Below are positions 62,601 to 64,000 of a stretch of 64,000 nt of DNA, one piece after another. Source of the stretch: Paenibacillus terricola (lineage in GTDB: Bacteria; Bacillota; Bacilli; Paenibacillales; Paenibacillaceae); NCBI RefSeq assembly GCF_014779765.1, contig NZ_JACXZA010000001.1, positions 1-64,000 of the forward strand, written 5' to 3'. Made by a program: the position numbers and the translations under genes. The notes below the pieces were generated by a model. It saw only the letters and a program-made list of their open reading frames with translations, had not been told where the DNA came from and did not search any database. Every line of letters starts with the position of its first letter. Within the stretch, counting starts at the first letter, position 1.

Positions 62601-64000
62601 CGCAGGTGCAGCGTTTGAAGCTGTCTGCGCTCATCCCCGTAACGGCGGGCGGAGCTGGCGCTTCGATTCAGGCGATTGCGATGTATCAGGACGCATGGGA
62701 CGTGAAGTATGGCGAGAATGCAACGAAGATGACGCTGACAGATTTGCCGAAGGTGACGGTAGACGGTGTCGATTACTACCAATACAATCCTGTGATCGAG
62801 CTTAATATTGCAAGCTCGGCCGCAATGGCAGAGGGACTAATCGTTTCTCTTGTAGGCAGCGGACTGTCCTCATCGGCTCCGATCTCGATTCTGGTCGATG
62901 ACCTTGGACTCTATAATGCATATACGGCGCCGGTTCTGGACACGAGTCTTGTTGATGACTTCGAAGGCTATAGCGGTTCTACGGATGCGCTCGCTTCGAA
63001 GTATTCGAAGGTTGTGTCGGGCGGTACATTCAGCATTGCGCTGGATAGCAGCAGCAAATCGGGCGGCGATTACGGCATGAAGCTTCAATATGCGTTCGAT
63101 CCGAATGCGATGGGCTATGTCGGCGTGAACCGAAGCTTGGGCACTGTCGATTGGTCGAGCAATAACGCACTGAAGCTGTGGGTGAAGACGGGTGATGCAG
63201 GAGAGTTCGCAGAGGAAGGCAAGCCGCTCAAGCTTGTTGTGCAGGTTGTCATGAACGGCACGTACTATGAGGCGTATCCAACTCTTGCTGCGTCGAGCGA
63301 ATACCCGCTTGTCATTCCGTTCGGCGACTTCAAGGTTGCGCCTTGGAGTTCAGGCGGTCCTGTTACGAAGGAAGCACTTCAGTCGGTAACGAACTTCAAT
63401 CTGTATGTGAATGCGATGGACAATGACAGCCATAGCGGTGAACTGTACGTCGATGAGATTCGCGCGGTTCATCAGGACGGCCTTCCGGAGCCCGGCGATC
63501 ATAATGAGCAACCGGGAACGCCGGCAGGCGCGCTGTACCACTTCCGATCGGATGATGATCTGGCAGGCTGGAAGCTGGAGAACAACAACGCGAATGCTTC
63601 TTCGATTGGTTACGATGCTGGGGAAGGTGCGCTTTCGGTTGATTTCCCTCTAGGCAATGGCGGTATGCCATCTTCGGCTCAAGCGTTCGAGCTGGTCACT
63701 TATCCGTCGGGGCTTGATCTGTCCAAGTTGGATACGATGACGGCCAATGTGAAGCTGAGCCAAGGAACTGCCAAGGCTCGCTTGTTCCTGAAGAGCGGCA
63801 GCGGCTGGACTTGGGTGGACAGCGGTACGCCGGTTGCAATTGATTCGAATGGTTATACGGCGCTGACGATTTCGCTGAAGGATGCGGCTGGGATCGCAGG
63901 TGTGAAGCTTAGCGATATTAAGCTGATTGGCATTAAGCTTGAAGAGGTTGGCGATGATGCGGGAACAGCGAAGCTGCTGCTCAAGGATGTTGCATTGGCG
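59663..64000 (+). CDS. SLH-anchored GH26 beta-mannanase with CBMs (partial, runs off the window)
   Basis: At least 1446 residues with no stop before the window end. A signal peptide (about 1-35) follows the GTG at 59663. TTG 59672, three codons later, is an alternative. Three SLH domains lie at about 55-225 (GSVDGSLNPNGKVTRVQLVT, YADGTFRPNGEITRAELMT). A beta-helix-like region spans about 230-390 and a Gly/Thr linker about 394-420. The GH26 domain starts near 426 with GQEVLFGHQHDT, RPFHEQNGSWFWWG (acid/base Glu600) and TLSEYGYS (nucleophile Glu710). From about 800, several beta-sandwich modules follow; the first resembles mannan-binding CBM27. The enzyme would cut mannan at the cell surface and supply the importer upstream. 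Confidence 0.9.
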   Translation, partial: MNRLNKGKSGSSAILAAMLTASLLVTGTAQAAGLPEADAAKVEQQRVNGGNAKAVNWADAVMTKWEGYGIIKGSVDGSLNPNGKVTRVQLVTIMNRLFGYYVKSDKLFADVPSSAWYANELSIAREAGYYQGYEGNKAQASANVTRQDAVTLLARVFQLASAGGGAKLAFADEAAIRSYARDAIAAMDGVIQGYADGTFRPNGEITRAELMTIIDRLVAGFYYKAGTFVSGEIKGNGLINHTGVTLKEASISGNLYLAPGIADGEATIDKVSVAGKTIVAGGGDHSIHVNSSKLGQLLVDRAEGNVRIVLAGGSSVGEVMFNSAGQLVIENGSSVGAITVSADAEGSSFDIQGLNGEVSITLQGGSIIINGETIAKSGTYSWKDGKLQADGSDNENGGTGNGTGTNGTGGSGGGGGGGTTVSTVDLVDAQASTETKSLFAYLEQTRGQEVLFGHQHDTDVSFAGKDGDGNVISDVKNGVGDYPAVFGWDTLSLDGHENPPGVAGDYEASRLGLTAAMKHAHELGGVVTLSTHPYNFVTGGSFNDTSNTAGATKSVVTRILPGGDKNDGFNDYLDRIAEFANGLKDDNGKLIPVLFRPFHEQNGSWFWWGAATTTKVEYVELYRYTVEYLRDVKHVRNFLYVYSPNGSFNGSENEYLTTYPGDDYVDILGMDQYDSRDGAGSDSFLNGLVKDLKMISQVADRKSKIATLSEYGYSAQGMKVSGNNEKQWFTKVMNAIKNDPDAKRIAYMLTWANFDDERNLFVPYKNVAGKGDHELLEDFVHYYEDPYTAFAGEIRGDNVYGQSPNSAAEQPFLHIVSPTNVGTASEATTVIRVKVNDASPTKVTYSIGAGGEETAMTLDSKGYYAGDWKPSAELNGKSASITVRAYLPNGTKLEQQISVFVKVPELALRTFTFDTPEDAQATVSDFGHWPDSIAMSLDHAVVGNDGKLAIKVASGLSTADTWQELKLKLTDAALNGVNLSQVQRLKLSALIPVTAGGAGASIQAIAMYQDAWDVKYGENATKMTLTDLPKVTVDGVDYYQYNPVIELNIASSAAMAEGLIVSLVGSGLSSSAPISILVDDLGLYNAYTAPVLDTSLVDDFEGYSGSTDALASKYSKVVSGGTFSIALDSSSKSGGDYGMKLQYAFDPNAMGYVGVNRSLGTVDWSSNNALKLWVKTGDAGEFAEEGKPLKLVVQVVMNGTYYEAYPTLAASSEYPLVIPFGDFKVAPWSSGGPVTKEALQSVTNFNLYVNAMDNDSHSGELYVDEIRAVHQDGLPEPGDHNEQPGTPAGALYHFRSDDDLAGWKLENNNANASSIGYDAGEGALSVDFPLGNGGMPSSAQAFELVTYPSGLDLSKLDTMTANVKLSQGTAKARLFLKSGSGWTWVDSGTPVAIDSNGYTALTISLKDAAGIAGVKLSDIKLIGIKLEEVGDDAGTAKLLLKDVALA

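Noticed and set aside
62870..63671. Leftward open frames at the end of the window
   Set aside because: They are antisense to the long mannanase frame that runs uninterrupted to the window end.

Overview
The window most likely comes from a Paenibacillus-like, endospore-forming, polysaccharide-degrading Firmicute (Paenibacillaceae). The grounds are a small acid-soluble spore protein gene (sspI), long AGGAGG-type ribosome binding sites with several TTG/GTG starts, Rho-independent terminators, YesM/YesN-type two-component pairs next to LplB/YtcP/LplA-type importers, SLH-anchored giant enzymes and a large tRNA cluster behind a 23S rRNA gene. No ribosomal marker beyond the 23S end was compared, so the genus is an inference.

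Layout. 1-1974: end of a 23S rRNA gene and a run of 15 tRNA genes (Asn, Ser, Glu, Val, fMet, Asp, Phe, Thr, Tyr, Trp, His, Gln, Gly, Cys, Leu), with no recognisable 5S gene between them, closed by a terminator. 2057-3266: membrane-anchored PrsA-like foldase. 3435-10678: sensor kinase, AraC-type response regulator, two permeases and a lipoprotein of an oligosaccharide importer. 10956-14988: envelope-stress cluster with a LiaI/LiaF-like membrane protein, two PspA proteins, a PspC-domain protein and a LiaS/LiaR-like pair. 15118-17258: poorly characterised genes. 17428-21458: glucose-6-phosphate dehydrogenase, a cyclase-family hydrolase and release factor 3. 21627-25788: LacI regulator with two Gfo/Idh/MocA oxidoreductases and a ThuA-domain protein. 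25805-28213: small membrane protein, SspI, KtrA and an rRNA methyltransferase-like protein.

28490-48107 is a fructan/sucrose utilisation island. It begins with a scar, an AT-rich lipoprotein gene fused to the tail of a fructokinase gene. A LacI regulator follows, then an ABC importer preceded by an array of near-identical operators, an intracellular GH32 beta-fructosidase, a ROK fructokinase, and two giant secreted GH32 enzymes (2096 and 1529 residues). The first giant enzyme is SLH-anchored and the second is not. Polymer would be cut outside, the oligosaccharides imported and hydrolysed inside, and the fructose phosphorylated. Both giant enzymes carry Glu where GH32 normally has its nucleophile Asp.

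48175-51000 holds a DUF202 protein, a decayed GH51 arabinofuranosidase and a methyltransferase. 51215-64000 is a beta-mannan utilisation island. It has an orphan sugar-binding lipoprotein, then a leftward operon of GH113 mannanase, cellobiose/mannobiose 2-epimerase and GH130 phosphorylase. A divergent rightward ABC importer and a large SLH-anchored GH26 beta-mannanase (running off the window) complete it. The predicted route is extracellular cutting by GH26, import, intracellular trimming by GH113, epimerisation of mannobiose to mannosyl-glucose, and phosphorolysis to mannose 1-phosphate and glucose.

None of the three importers in the window encodes its own ATPase, so a shared MsmX-type ATPase elsewhere is expected. 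cre-like and LacI-type sites lie before the carbohydrate genes. No CRISPR array, prophage, transposase or replication origin was seen.
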